From Granulicella aggregans (GTDB taxonomy: Bacteria; Acidobacteriota; Terriglobia; Terriglobales; Acidobacteriaceae): a stretch of 64,000 nt of DNA. Location: contig NZ_JAGSYE010000001.1 in NCBI RefSeq assembly GCF_025685565.1, positions 1,922,001 through 1,986,000 on the forward strand. Reading direction: 5' to 3'. Position 1 is the stretch's first letter, and each line of letters begins with the position of its first letter. Made by a program: the position numbers and the translations under genes. Below the pieces are notes generated by a model. That model did not search any database and was not told the DNA's origin. It was given only the letters and a program-made list of their open reading frames with translations. Of the stretch, positions 19,683 through 30,300 are shown one piece after another.

Positions 19683-21995
19683 TCAGGCATCACTGTATTT
19701 CGCGCCCAACAGGTCTTCGATACGCACCGGCACCTTGCGCACTCGAACGCCGGTGGCGTGATACACCGCAGCTGTGATTGCAGGCGCTACTCCAGCCATT
19801 CCGATCTCTCCAATGCCACGTGCGCCATATTCATTGATGACCACGTCGGGGATGTCGAGGAAGTGGACATCGATCTGCGGCGCATCGGCGATGGTTGGAA
19901 CAATGTAGTCGGCGAAGTTGTCATTGATGGCGTGACCGTTTCGTTGGTCGTAGATGGTCTCTTCAAAGAGACCCATGCCGACGCCCATGACGATCGCACC
20001 CTCCATCTGATTCTTTGCCGTGCGCATGTTGAGGATGCGTCCCCCATCGACCACACTGACCACTCGGCTGACGCGCAGTCTCGCGATGCCCGGATCCCAC
20101 TCGACCTCCACAAACTGCGCTCCAAACGAATGCGTGGAGTAGTCGCGTGCTTTGGGGTCGGCGCCGAGGCCGCCGCTCTTGCCATCTCCATTGGCGCTGG
20201 CGAGGTTGGCAAGCTTCAGAATTTCGCCGTAGGGAACACCGCTCGAAGCGGGTTGATCTTTGGCGTGTACACGTCCGGAGGTGAACGCAAGTGAAGCTGC
20301 TTCCGTTCCCTTGAAGGGAGAGCCCTTGGTATTGGAGGCGACTGTCAGGACTACCTTGGTGGCAGCGTTGGCGGCATCGATCACAGCGGGAATGATGGTC
20401 GATGTAGCGGTAGAGCCGCCGGAGGTCGGGCCCGGAGGTAAGGAACTGCTTCCGAGGACGACACTGATCTTGTCGACGGGAATGCCGGTCTTGTCGCTGA
20501 CCATCTGGGCGATGACCGTATAAGTGCCCGTGCCGATGTCCTGCGTGCCGCAGCTCAGCCTTGCGGTGCCATCACTTTGCAGACTTAGCGAAGCTTCGCA
20601 GAGGCCGCGGTTCGCTCCCCATGAGGCAGCGGCGACGCCCCAGCCGAGGATCAGGTCGCCTTTGCGCATCGAGCCCACCTCGGGCGTGCGCTTCGACCAG
20701 CCAAATCGGTCTGCGCCGACCTGGAGACACTCCTTAAGGTGACGGGAGGAGAACGGCTTGTTCTTTTCCTCGTCCGTGAGTGTATCGAGCGAGATTCGAA
20801 GTTGAACGGGATCCATCTTGAGCTTGATCGCGAGCTCGTCCATCGCAGACTCGAGAGCGAAGAGACCCGGAACAGCGCCCGGGCCGCGCATGGGAGTTGG
20901 CGTGCCGACGTTGCGGCGCACTAGGGCGGAGGTCACCTTCAGGTTGGCGGTGCTGTAGAGAAACGGGGTTGCCTCTCCGCAGTTCTCGCGTATGTCGTCG
21001 CCGAAGCTGGTGTGGTTGCGGTAGTCCTGCTGCAACGAGAGGAGCTTGCCGTCGGCTGTCGCTCCCAGGCGCATCCGCTGTTGCGTGCGGGGACGATGGC
21101 CCGAGTTCGAGAACATCATCTTGCGGTTCAGCGTGAGCTTGACGGGACGGTTCAGCTTGCGCGAGGCAGCGGCCGCAATGGCCGAATGAGGCCACGGAAA
21201 GAGCTTGCCGCCGAATCCCGAACCGATGAAGCGGGAGATCACCTCGACGTTCTCTTTGGGCTCGCCGAGCACCTGGGCCAAGACCGTCCGGTGGTTCATG
21301 ACGCCTTGCGAGGTCTCATAGAGCGTGTACTTCTTCCCGTCCCAGACTGCGACGGTGGCGTGCATCTCCATCGGGTTGTGGGTCTCGGCCGGTGTGACGT
21401 ATACCTCATCGACCTGCACTGCCGCTGAGGCGAAGGCAGCATCCGTATCCCCGCGATGGCTGAGAACCTGCGGACCGCCGGGCTGGCCCTCGGGCGGCAG
21501 GGTGTCAGAGAGCACGGGACTTACGTTAAAGTTGGCCGGCTCGTAGTTCACGCGAACGGCGGCAGCGGCGGCCTGCGCCTGCTCGAAGGTCTCGGCGATG
21601 ACGGCTGCGACGTACTGGCCCCAGTAAGAGACCGTCTCGTCTTCAAAGGCTGGCCGAGCCTCGCTGTTGCGGCCGCCCGAGGCGTTCCGGTAGAGCGGCA
21701 TGATATTTCCGTGGTGCATGACGAGCAGGACACCGGGCATCCGCTCTGCTGCCGAGCTATCGATATTGCTGATCTTGCCGCTGGCGACCGAGGCGCGCAC
21801 TGGCACCGCGTACACGAGTCCCGGGAAGTTATAGTCAGCGGCATAGCGTGCCGTTCCCGTCGTCTTCAGCGGGCCGTCGATGCGAGCAAGCGCTGCTCCG
21901 ATGATGGCTGAGGGCGGGGGAGTTCCCGGCGGGACCACCTTGGGAGCTGCGCCTTCCTCACTGCCAATAAACTCGCCGAACTCTTCAAAGGTCAT
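19683..21995 (-). CDS. paoC: Aldehyde oxidoreductase molybdopterin-binding subunit (PaoC/YagR-like)
   Basis: This 770-aa xanthine oxidase-family large subunit carries the molybdenum cofactor. Motifs include GSGFGGK for cofactor binding, the RGPGAVPG segment and the C-terminal catalytic glutamate in GARGIGEIG (about residue 730). The size is close to E. coli PaoC (about 730 aa). I place the start at ATG 21995 because it is preceded by AGGAG 7 bases upstream; a longer frame to 22058 would overlap the upstream subunit. It is the third gene of an FeS-FAD-Mo cluster, the order found in paoABC. It has no signal of its own, so it would be carried across the membrane by the Tat-signal FeS subunit. 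The maturation factor gene paoD is not adjacent. The likely reaction is oxidation of aromatic or other aldehydes to acids. Confidence 0.88.
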   Translation of the reverse strand: MTFEEFGEFIGSEEGAAPKVVPPGTPPPSAIIGAALARIDGPLKTTGTARYAADYNFPGLVYAVPVRASVASGKISNIDSSAAERMPGVLLVMHHGNIMPLYRNASGGRNSEARPAFEDETVSYWGQYVAAVIAETFEQAQAAAAAVRVNYEPANFNVSPVLSDTLPPEGQPGGPQVLSHRGDTDAAFASAAVQVDEVYVTPAETHNPMEMHATVAVWDGKKYTLYETSQGVMNHRTVLAQVLGEPKENVEVISRFIGSGFGGKLFPWPHSAIAAAASRKLNRPVKLTLNRKMMFSNSGHRPRTQQRMRLGATADGKLLSLQQDYRNHTSFGDDIRENCGEATPFLYSTANLKVTSALVRRNVGTPTPMRGPGAVPGLFALESAMDELAIKLKMDPVQLRISLDTLTDEEKNKPFSSRHLKECLQVGADRFGWSKRTPEVGSMRKGDLILGWGVAAASWGANRGLCEASLSLQSDGTARLSCGTQDIGTGTYTVIAQMVSDKTGIPVDKISVVLGSSSLPPGPTSGGSTATSTIIPAVIDAANAATKVVLTVASNTKGSPFKGTEAASLAFTSGRVHAKDQPASSGVPYGEILKLANLASANGDGKSGGLGADPKARDYSTHSFGAQFVEVEWDPGIARLRVSRVVSVVDGGRILNMRTAKNQMEGAIVMGVGMGLFEETIYDQRNGHAINDNFADYIVPTIADAPQIDVHFLDIPDVVINEYGARGIGEIGMAGVAPAITAAVYHATGVRVRKVPVRIEDLLGAKYSDA

Positions 21996-22020
21996 ATTGA
22001 AACTCCTGCGGGAAAGGCTT

Positions 22021-23025
22021 CTAGGCGGTTTGAGTGGTGACGGTGAGAGCGCGCACAAGGCATCGTTTTGCGAGTTCCACTTTGAAGCCGTTCTCGCTGG
22101 CTGGTTGTGCGTCCTTCATCGCTGCTTCGGCCGCCTTGCGGAAGGTCGCGGCGTTGGCCGTCTGGCCTTGCAGTACATGCTCTGCTTCGTGAGAGCGCCA
22201 CGGGACGGTGCCTACGCCGCCGAGCGCCACATGGGCTTTTTTGATCTTGCCGCTGTTTACGTTCACGACCACGGCTGCCGAGGTCAGAGCGAACTCGTAA
22301 GCGGCGCGATCGCGAAGCTTGAGATAGTGCGAGCGGGTGCCTGGCTCCAGAGGAGGAAGCGTGACACTGACGATCAAGTCACCTGGATCGAGAACTGTCT
22401 CCCGATGCGGGGTGTTACCAGGCTTGAGATAGAACTCCGCGATCGGAATGCTGCGCTTGCCCTTGGTGCCCTGCACCTGAATAGTCGCTTCGAGGGCAGT
22501 AAGCGCGACGTTTTGATCCGATGGATTGGTGGCAATGCAGTTCTTGCTGGTGCCTAAGATGGCAAGCATCCGATTGTGCCCGCCGATCGCCGAGCAACCG
22601 GTGTCTGGCTCACGTTTGTTACAGGCATGCGCTGTATCGCGGAAGTACACGCAGCGAGTGCGCTGCAGAAGATTGCCGCCGGTGGTTGCCATGTTGCGAA
22701 GTTGCGGCGACGCGCCCGAGAGCAATGCCTCTGAGAGCACCGGATAGTCACGCTGCACTACAGCATGGTGCGCGACCACGGCGTTGCGCGCTAGGGCTCC
22801 AATCACGAGGCCGCCACCTGGAGCCGGTTGAATCTGATCGAGCGGGAGACCATTGATATCCACGAGTTGATTCGGACGCTCCACATCCAGCTTCATCAGG
22901 TCGACAAGCGTCGTGCCGCCCGCGACGAAGCGAATGTCTGCGTACTGCTGTGCGGTCTTCGCCCGCGCCGCCGCTTGTATGGACTGGTCGATCGTCGTGG
23001 GCCGGCTGTACTCAAATGTCTGCAT
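22021..23025 (-). CDS. paoB: Aldehyde oxidoreductase FAD/4Fe-4S subunit (PaoB/YagS-like)
   Basis: The 334-aa subunit has the FAD-binding motifs FVAGGTTLVDLMK (33-45) and ATTGGNLLQRTRC (113-125) of the CO-dehydrogenase flavoprotein family. It also has the insertion that distinguishes PaoB: C125, C135, C144 and C163 (RCVYFRD, ACNKREP, GCSA, KNC), which in PaoB ligates an extra [4Fe-4S] cluster. The GGAG before the ATG supports the start. It passes electrons from the Mo centre and FeS clusters to FAD. It lies 30 bases after the FeS subunit gene and 25 bases before the Mo subunit gene, so the three are one operon. Confidence 0.9.
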   Translation of the reverse strand: MQTFEYSRPTTIDQSIQAAARAKTAQQYADIRFVAGGTTLVDLMKLDVERPNQLVDINGLPLDQIQPAPGGGLVIGALARNAVVAHHAVVQRDYPVLSEALLSGASPQLRNMATTGGNLLQRTRCVYFRDTAHACNKREPDTGCSAIGGHNRMLAILGTSKNCIATNPSDQNVALTALEATIQVQGTKGKRSIPIAEFYLKPGNTPHRETVLDPGDLIVSVTLPPLEPGTRSHYLKLRDRAAYEFALTSAAVVVNVNSGKIKKAHVALGGVGTVPWRSHEAEHVLQGQTANAATFRKAAEAAMKDAQPASENGFKVELAKRCLVRALTVTTQTA

Positions 23026-23054
23026 CGTTTACTCCATCCAGGGACGACCGTGCG

Positions 23055-23711
23055 TTACGCAAGACGACGCGCTGCCTGTACCGCGGCAACGATATTGGGG
23101 TAAGCCCCGCAGCGGCAGATGTTGCCGTACATGCCCTGCTTGACGTCGTCGTCTGTCGGGCCGATGGGTTCGGACTTTAGCGCGACGGCCGACATGATCT
23201 GGCCGGAGGTGCAGTAGCCGCACTGGTAGGCGTCGTGTTCGACGAACGAGGCCTGCATGGGATGCAGGTGATCTGGCGTGCCCAGGCCTTCGATGGTGTT
23301 GATCTCATCGGCGGAGTGCATGATGGCGAACGAGAGGCACGAGTTCACCCGCTGTCCGTTGACATGCACCGTGCAGGCACCGCACTGTCCGTGGTCGCAG
23401 CCCTTCTTGGTGCCGGGGAGGTTCAGGTTCTCACGAAGGCAATCGAGCAGCGTCGTGCGCGGGTCGAGATTCAGAGAGTGCTGCTCCCCATTGATCTTGA
23501 GCGTGACTGGAATGCTGCCAGCCGGTGGCGGGAGCACGTTCGTCTGGGCAGCTATTGGCGGCGCAGGCGCCGCTAGAACCGGCGAAGCGGTGGCCGCGAG
23601 ACCGGCAGCGCCGAGGTGCGACAGGAAAGACCGGCGGCTTACCCGGTTCGCCGGGGCCGCCTCAGAGATTGATCTTTCCTCTTCGCCTTGCTCGGGGTTC
23701 GACGGGGGCAA
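23055..23711 (-). CDS. paoA: Aldehyde oxidoreductase 2Fe-2S subunit with Tat signal (PaoA/YagT-like)
   Basis: The 218-aa protein begins with a twin-arginine signal (SRRSFL at about 25-30, hydrophobic to about 50). It is followed by a plant-type ferredoxin domain with C105, C110, C113 and C125, and a second [2Fe-2S] helical domain with C164, C167, C199 and C201. This matches the small subunit of periplasmic PaoABC-type enzymes, which exports the folded heterotrimer. The start is TTG at 23711; an in-frame stop lies shortly upstream and no better ATG precedes the signal, but the Shine-Dalgarno is poor. It is the first gene of the trio and lies 168 bases downstream of the GH92-PLC gene on the same strand. 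Confidence 0.9.
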   Translation of the reverse strand: MPPSNPEQGEEERSISEAAPANRVSRRSFLSHLGAAGLAATASPVLAAPAPPIAAQTNVLPPPAGSIPVTLKINGEQHSLNLDPRTTLLDCLRENLNLPGTKKGCDHGQCGACTVHVNGQRVNSCLSFAIMHSADEINTIEGLGTPDHLHPMQASFVEHDAYQCGYCTSGQIMSAVALKSEPIGPTDDDVKQGMYGNICRCGAYPNIVAAVQAARRLA

Positions 23712-23879
23712 GTGATCGTTGGCCAGGATGACACCTCACACAGAGAATACGTTCGCCGCTCCACGATAAGTTTCACTGAAAACTTTCAGGCTGTACAGGC
23801 AACACGGGGTCTAGAGAGAGCGTCATATGCGGCTCGTAAACACAAAGGGGCCTGCGTTTTCAACGAGTACATTGCCGAT

Positions 23880-26800
23880 TTATTGTCGCTCACGAGGGAT
23901 CTCATCATCGAGGTTCTGTTGGCTGCAAGCTGCAGGGGAGTTTACGGGATTGCATCGCGTCACCCTGGCACCTTCCGGCAGAGCTACTGAGAAGTGTCCG
24001 TCCCAACGCGCCGGCTCCGAGGACGGATAGTCAGTCGACAGGATCTGCGCTCCGCTGGCAGCCATCGTGTCGCGCCGCAGCGTGTCGTTGTTGCGTGCCT
24101 CGCGCGTGTCGGCGTCTGTGCGCGTGCGGATGAGGTAACCCTGGCGAACAAGAGCAGCGATGTCGCCCGCAGGCCCATCGTTGCGCTCGAGGAACGCGGC
24201 GTCAGGCTGGCCCGGTGTTGAGTTGGTGAAGAGTACACGGCCACGCAGCGAGGGGTGACCTTCGAGATAGAAGGGGCCGACATTCTTTTGATCCATGAGA
24301 AAGACGACCTTTCCCCGCGCACTTTCAAGGGAGGGCCAGCCGCCGGCAAGCACCGCCTGTTCGAGCGAGTCATAGGAGCCGCGCACGTCGTCCGGGGTGA
24401 TGAGTTCATTGGCGGGGAAGACAGAGCGGATCTCGGCATCGAGCGCGTCGAAGGTAGAGGACGTGAAGGGCTCAGGTTCGGTTAACTTCAGGCCCTTCGG
24501 CAAGCCTTGCTTGGTCTCCACCAAGATGAAGATTGGGATGTGGCGCGGGTGAACGTGCGACCACTGGCGCACCTCTTCGAGGCACGCGGTGAAGGGCTGG
24601 CAAGTGCTGCGGTAGTCGATGTCCTGGACGTGCATGACCTTGAATCCGGGCTTCTCCATGATGTGGTCGGGATCGAACGGTGGGTCGGCTGGGAGACCTG
24701 CTGCTGCGGTCATCTGCGGACCTGCGGGATGCGCGTAGCGGCCGCCCTTGCTGTCGGCGAAGACATCCAGTTCAATCTGCCGCACACCAGCATCAAGTTG
24801 TTGGGTAAGCGGCGGGTGCTGGTAGTCGAGGCCCTCGAAGGCCTTGGCGTATTTGGCCTGCATCAGCTTCGCCTCGCTGGGCGCAATGCCGGCGTGGTAG
24901 CTGTTGTGGGTCCCGACGACCTGAATCTGGTTCAGCTTGACCGTGCCCGGAGGCAGGCTGGCGATAGTAGCCTTGTCCTCGGGCGCGTTCGAACGGAAAG
25001 GTTCTGTCGGAGCGGCCGCGCGGCAGAGAGGCGAATTTGCATCCGAGAGCGATGGTGGTGGCGTCTTGCGACCCCAGTCCGTGGGAGCTGAGCCCATCGT
25101 GAAGATCAATGTGCCACCCTCGGCGATCTGCGCGTGGCGGAACCATGCCTGGTCCAGCGGTTGTCCATTGAGCGTCGCCGATTGAATGTAGCGGTTGATG
25201 TGCTGCTCGTCGAGGTTCTTCGCCACGATGTGCAGCGTCTTGCCGGGAGCGACCTGCAGATCGGCCTCGGGAAAGCTTGGCGTGCCAATCAGGTAGATGT
25301 CCTGTCCGGCGTTGGGATAGAAGCCAAGCGAGTTGAAGAGGAACCAACTGGACATGGCGCCGGAGTCGTCGTTGCCCGGGATGCCGCCGCGCTGGTCGCC
25401 AAACCACTTCTCCAGTTCAGCGGTGATGACGTCGGTGGTATGATCGGGCCGTCCAGCGTAGTTATAGAGAACCGGCAGCAGGAAGCCGGGTTCGTTGGTC
25501 ACGTCGAAGTGCTGGCGATAGAAGATGTTGTCGAGCCGTGCAACGAAGGCGCGATCGCCGCCCGCCATCTGGATCAGCTTGCGCACGTCCTGCGGCGCGT
25601 AGAGCGAGTACGTCCAGAGGTCGCCCTCGTAGAAGAAGTCAGGCCAGGTTCCGCGTACCTGAAGATCGGGTGCTGCCCAGGTGCCGTCAGGGTTGCGTGG
25701 GCGCAGGAAGCCTTTGAAGCCTTCAGCGCTCAGGTTCTTGTCCCAAAGGTTTTGCCAGTTGTTGGCGCGTGTAGCGAAGAGCTTTGCTTCGGCCTGATGG
25801 TTGAGTCCGCAGGCGACCTCGGCAATGGCGAAGTCGTCGTAGGCGTACTCCATCGTCCGTGATCCGGACCGCTCGTCGGCCAGCGTCACGTAGCCCTTGG
25901 CGTTGTAATCAAGGATGCCGCCGCGGCCTTCCTTCTGCGCGTTCGCCGGCGGAACGGAGGCGTCCTTCAGCATAGACTGGAAGGCGGTCTCGTAGTCGAT
26001 GCCCTTCATCTCTTTGACCCACGCATCGGCGACGACGACGTTCGCATTGCTTCCACCCTGGGTGCGGCCGTTGTCGTTGCCGCTGCGAGCGTCCGGCATG
26101 TAGCCGGTGTGGCGATAGATATCGATCAGCGAGCGCACGAGGTCGCGCTGGCGGTCGGGCGCGATCAGCGTCAGCAGTGGGCCGGAGCTGCGATAGGTGT
26201 CCCACACCGCGTAGTAGTCGTCGTAGTAAGGCTCGTCCGACTTCCAATCCGGATTCTCGCCTGTGCGGTCGGAAGGCATCAGCATCGTGTGATAGAGCGC
26301 GGTGTAGACCTGCGTGGTCTTCGAGGCAGTGGCACCCTTAAGCGTGATCTTTGAGAGGGCCGCGTTCCACTGGTCGTGCGAGGCGCGCCGCACCTCATCA
26401 AAGTGCCATCCGGGTGTCTCTTCCGCCAGCGTCTTCCGCGCCTGATCCGTGCTGATGAATGAGAGAGCGACCTTGGCTTGGACCACCTGGCCCTTGCGCG
26501 CGGCGAAGTCGAAGCTCGCGCCCAGCGGCTGGTCGGAGGCAACCGTCGCATCCGCTGCGCTGGTCGGGTCGGCACCGGCCCAGGTGCGGGTTTCTGCAGC
26601 AGGAGTGTCGAGGGCAATCGCGAAGTAGACCTTGTACTCGCCGCCCTTGTTCCAGCCTCCGGCATAGCGCCCGACGCCGACTGCTTCATGGTTCGAGAGG
26701 ATATGGACCTCGCCGCCGAGGAAGCGCTGCGACTCGGAGCCCGACCCCTTATCAAGGCAGTGCGCGATGTCGAGCGTGATATGGGCATCGGAGGCTGTCG

Positions 26801-27290
26801 CGAAGGTATAGCGGTGCAGGCCAACGCGGCGGCTCGACGTGAGCTCTGCACGGACGTTGTAGCGGGAGAGCGTCGCGGCGTAGTAGCCCGGATGATTGAT
26901 CTCGTCGGTGCGCGGAGACCTGGTGTCCTTACGGTCAAGCGGGCCAGTCACCGGCATGACCAGGATATTGCCGTACTTACCCTGCGCGCCGGAGAGGTGC
27001 GTGTGGCTGAAGCCGAGGACACGGCCACCGCTCGTATAGCCGAATCCCGAGGCGCGGCCGTCGAAGGTCTCCATGTCCGGCCCGAGCTTCACCATGCCAA
27101 AGGGCGCGGAAGCGCCAACGAAGGTGTTTCCGCCCCAGTCCACGCCGAGGAAAGGATAGACGCTCTGCGTATAGTCTGCGCTCTTGGAGTGCGCAGCCGA
27201 GGGTTCGACAGCATGGGCCGCTGGTGCAAGGGCGGTGCAGAAGAGGGTTGCGGCAGCGAGGCACCCGATGCGGCAGGGAAAAAGGGACAC
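23880..27290 (-). CDS. Secreted GH92 alpha-mannosidase fused to Ca2+-dependent PI-PLC domain
   Basis: The 1136-aa bidomain protein has a signal peptide (1-27). Residues about 40-745 are a GH92 exo-alpha-mannosidase: DWGGNTFVGASAPFG at the N-domain, TGYMPD, EYAYDDFA, and the catalytic-region block IPGNDDSGAMSSWF (637-650). GH92 enzymes are Ca2+-dependent and invert the linkage. Residues about 783-1120 match the Ca2+-dependent phosphoinositide phospholipase C family: GTHNSYH with H795, QIELDVFAD with E840/D842, KVMHVQDIDY with H887, and LVETKQGLPKG. The two are joined in frame by a Ser/Pro/Ala linker (about 745-782) with no stop. GTG start with AGGAG 9 bases upstream. Such a pair could dismantle GPI anchors, where mannose is attached to inositol phospholipid, for example on fungal mannoproteins; that is my inference. 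It lies between an Oar-like TonB transporter and the PaoABC genes. Confidence 0.9.
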   Translation of the reverse strand: MSLFPCRIGCLAAATLFCTALAPAAHAVEPSAAHSKSADYTQSVYPFLGVDWGGNTFVGASAPFGMVKLGPDMETFDGRASGFGYTSGGRVLGFSHTHLSGAQGKYGNILVMPVTGPLDRKDTRSPRTDEINHPGYYAATLSRYNVRAELTSSRRVGLHRYTFATASDAHITLDIAHCLDKGSGSESQRFLGGEVHILSNHEAVGVGRYAGGWNKGGEYKVYFAIALDTPAAETRTWAGADPTSAADATVASDQPLGASFDFAARKGQVVQAKVALSFISTDQARKTLAEETPGWHFDEVRRASHDQWNAALSKITLKGATASKTTQVYTALYHTMLMPSDRTGENPDWKSDEPYYDDYYAVWDTYRSSGPLLTLIAPDRQRDLVRSLIDIYRHTGYMPDARSGNDNGRTQGGSNANVVVADAWVKEMKGIDYETAFQSMLKDASVPPANAQKEGRGGILDYNAKGYVTLADERSGSRTMEYAYDDFAIAEVACGLNHQAEAKLFATRANNWQNLWDKNLSAEGFKGFLRPRNPDGTWAAPDLQVRGTWPDFFYEGDLWTYSLYAPQDVRKLIQMAGGDRAFVARLDNIFYRQHFDVTNEPGFLLPVLYNYAGRPDHTTDVITAELEKWFGDQRGGIPGNDDSGAMSSWFLFNSLGFYPNAGQDIYLIGTPSFPEADLQVAPGKTLHIVAKNLDEQHINRYIQSATLNGQPLDQAWFRHAQIAEGGTLIFTMGSAPTDWGRKTPPPSLSDANSPLCRAAAPTEPFRSNAPEDKATIASLPPGTVKLNQIQVVGTHNSYHAGIAPSEAKLMQAKYAKAFEGLDYQHPPLTQQLDAGVRQIELDVFADSKGGRYAHPAGPQMTAAAGLPADPPFDPDHIMEKPGFKVMHVQDIDYRSTCQPFTACLEEVRQWSHVHPRHIPIFILVETKQGLPKGLKLTEPEPFTSSTFDALDAEIRSVFPANELITPDDVRGSYDSLEQAVLAGGWPSLESARGKVVFLMDQKNVGPFYLEGHPSLRGRVLFTNSTPGQPDAAFLERNDGPAGDIAALVRQGYLIRTRTDADTREARNNDTLRRDTMAASGAQILSTDYPSSEPARWDGHFSVALPEGARVTRCNPVNSPAACSQQNLDDEIPRERQ

Positions 27291-27346
27291 GAGGCAGATC
27301 TCCTGAGAAGGGAAATTGAACGGTGAAAGAGACTCAGTTCAGGAAA

Positions 27347-27379
27347 GATGCGGGGCTAGAGATTCGCCAGCCCCGCATC
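27347..27379 (-). terminator. Hairpin between TonB transporter and GH92-PLC genes
   Basis: A perfect 11-bp stem (GATGCGGGGCT at 27347-27357 with AGCCCCGCATC at 27369-27379) encloses an 11-base loop just after the transporter stop codon. Only three T follow in the direction of transcription, so it may be a leaky terminator or RNA-stabilising structure that lowers downstream expression. Confidence 0.6.
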
Positions 27380-27394
27380 AGAGATTCATCATAA

Positions 27395-30300
27395 TTAGAA
27401 CGAGTAGCGCAGGCTTGCCTGCAACGAACGCTGCAGGTTCTTGCTGGTGACCTTGCCGAAGGTTGGCGTCTTCGACCCGAAGAAGGTCGAGTCAACGTAG
27501 GTGGTATCGGGAGCGTTCCAGTTGGGATGGTTGGGGAAGTCGAACGCATCCACCCGGAAGTTGAGCGACTGACCTTCGAAGGTGGCAAACCGCTTCTGCA
27601 GCGAAGCGTTGAAGTAGTCCTGTCCTGGAGCGCGCAGAATGTTCCGGTTATGCTGCGTGGTAAAGGTGCCAGGCGCCGGCGTGGTAAAGACCTGTGCGCC
27701 AACCGTGCCGATGTTGAACCACGAGTTGCTGTCCGTTGAGCTGTTCGAGAACTTTCCATTTCCCTTCAGGCTTGCACCAGGAAGAAACTGGAGAAGCTGC
27801 GGGCCGCTTCCCGGGCCGACGCCGGCGATGTCCTGCGTCGTTGCGATCGAGAAAGGAGCTCCGCTCTGGAACTGATACACCTGGGTCAACTGCCAACCCG
27901 CGAGGCCCTGGTTCAGGAGATGACTGCCGCTCTTGAAAGGAATCTCGTAGACCGCGTTGAGCACCAGCACCTGGCGCACGTCGTAGTCCGACGGCCCGCA
28001 GATCGCCTTCGGATCGAAGGTGTTCGGAACGACGCTCTTTTGGAACGAGGCACAGTCGCGAGAGGATGCGAAGGTATACGCCGTGCCAAAGCCCAGCCCA
28101 TGCGTGAAGCGCCGCGTGATGTCGACCTGAAGTCCCTGGTAGAAGGCAGTGTCACCTTGCTCCACAAGATTGATGGCCGAGTAGCCCTGATACGGACGCA
28201 GCGCGTTCGCCGAGATTCCCTTGTTCGCCGGATTGGTCAGCGTTCCCGGCTGAAGCTGGTTGATGTTGGCTCCGTACTGCTGGTGCAGAGCGTGACGACC
28301 GACGTAAGAGACCTCCGCAACCGTCTGGAAGCCGATCTGGCGTTCTACCGAGGCGTTCCAGATGTAGGCCTCCGGTTGCGGTGAGTTCTGGTCGATATCG
28401 CCGGAGAGCTGAGGGTATGTCCCATTGCTACCTGCGCCCGGATTGTCGGCCGTTCCGCTCGATACTGACGCCACCTGCTGGAGCGGCGGAATGCCGCCCG
28501 CGAAGACGAAGTCCGAGACGCCCTGGCGGTTGGTGTAGCGTCCGAATCCGGTACGGAAGACGGTCTTGTCATTCACCGAGTAGGCAACGCCGACGCGCGG
28601 CTGGAAGAGAAACTTCTGCACATTGGTATAGCCGCGCGGAAGGTTGTGGAAGAGGTTCGCATACTGGCCCGCAGCGGCGGCGGGGACGTGGCTCTTCGCA
28701 CTGCCTGTAAAGCCATCGCCCCAAAGGACAGTACCGCTCAATGGATCGCCAGTACCTGCGATCGGGTTGCCCGTCGAAGGATTCACCTGGATGGCAGTCG
28801 ACGCGTTGTAGTAAGCCGGGTCGAAGCTGCCGGCGTTGTTCCAAAGGCTGTAGTAGGGATGAATGCTGGTGTAGCGGACCCCGTACTCCAGGTGCAGCTT
28901 TGGCGTGGCCTTGAAGGAGTCCTGAGCGAAGAACTCGTAGAGATTGCCACGGTAAGGCGTCTCAGCCCGGGCACCGACCTCCGAATAGGTGTAGTAGAGA
29001 CCGAGCGCCGCGTCGGCGAGGTCGTACCCTGTGCCAGCCTTGTTGTTCGTGCCGTTGAAGTCGAACTGGCCGTTCTGGTTGTTGGTCTGTCCGGCCGTCG
29101 AGGTGGAGAAGGCGATCTGGTCGCGGTCATTCTCTCCTGACCGTTCGTAGAGCGCCCCGGCCTTGATGGTGTGATCGCCGATTACGCGAGTGAAGGTGTC
29201 GGCATAGTCGAAGATCTCACCCTGCGAGTGCGAGGGATAGGCGCTGCCGTCCATCGCCGTGATACCGCTGTTGGTTGAGTCGAACTTGATCGTAGGAATC
29301 TTGTTGGGCAGGTCTTTCGTTCCGGGAAACAGGAAGGGATAGTTCACGCCGTACTTCGTGCGGTCGTAGAGACCGGTGGAGGTATCGATGCTCAAACGTG
29401 CCGCATCGTGGCTCGCCGTGAGCAGGACTTCGTTGAGCGTCTTCGAGTTGAGGGTGCGCACCCAGCTCAGCGAGCCGGTCTGGTTCGGACGGTCGTAGAG
29501 GCGCGGAACCGTGTCATAAGCCGCGGAGAACGGATTGTCCTCGTGATAGAAGAAGTGGATCAGGCGGAAGCGGATGTAGTCCTTGTCGGTCGGCAGGATG
29601 TCGAGGTTGCCACTGTCGATCTGCTGCCGAGCTGGGTACTTCGCCACCTGAAGCAGGTTGGCCGAACCGACCTGGAAGTTCGGCGTAGGGTCGGGGAAGA
29701 TGGACAGGAGACCAACTCCATTCGGGCTGAGCCGGTACTGGGGGATGATGTTTCCGGGGAAGCAACCGGGACCACCGGCGGTCGGATCGCAGGCGAGGCC
29801 GGACTGTGGGTCCTTGATGTGCTGCGCGACCGAACTGAAGTCGCCGGTACGGAAGGCAGGATTCGGTACAGTCACGGGGTTGTTGACCGTTTGGGGATAC
29901 TGGACGAAGCCCTCAGAGTAGAGGAAGAAGACCTTTCCCTTCGGGAGAAAGTGCGGAATGTACAGCGGCCCTGTGAGATTGAATCCGAACTGGTTGTAGG
30001 TGAAGGGCTGCACGTAGTTCGTCTTCAGCGCCTGCGGATAGAGGGGATTGCTGTTGTTGACGCCGTTGGTGTGGTTGCGCACCCAGGTATTGGCGTTCAG
30101 CACCGGATTCTGCAGGTACTCATAGGCGCTGCCGTGGAAGTTGGCGCCGCCGCTCTTGGTGATGATGCGGATCTGGCCACCGATCGAGCGGCCATACTCC
30201 GCTCCGTAGTTGGTGGCGAGCACCTGGACCTCCTGCACCGCATCAAGATCGGGCACGCCCACCGAGTCGCCGCTGGCGCGGATGCGGACGGCGACTGCGC

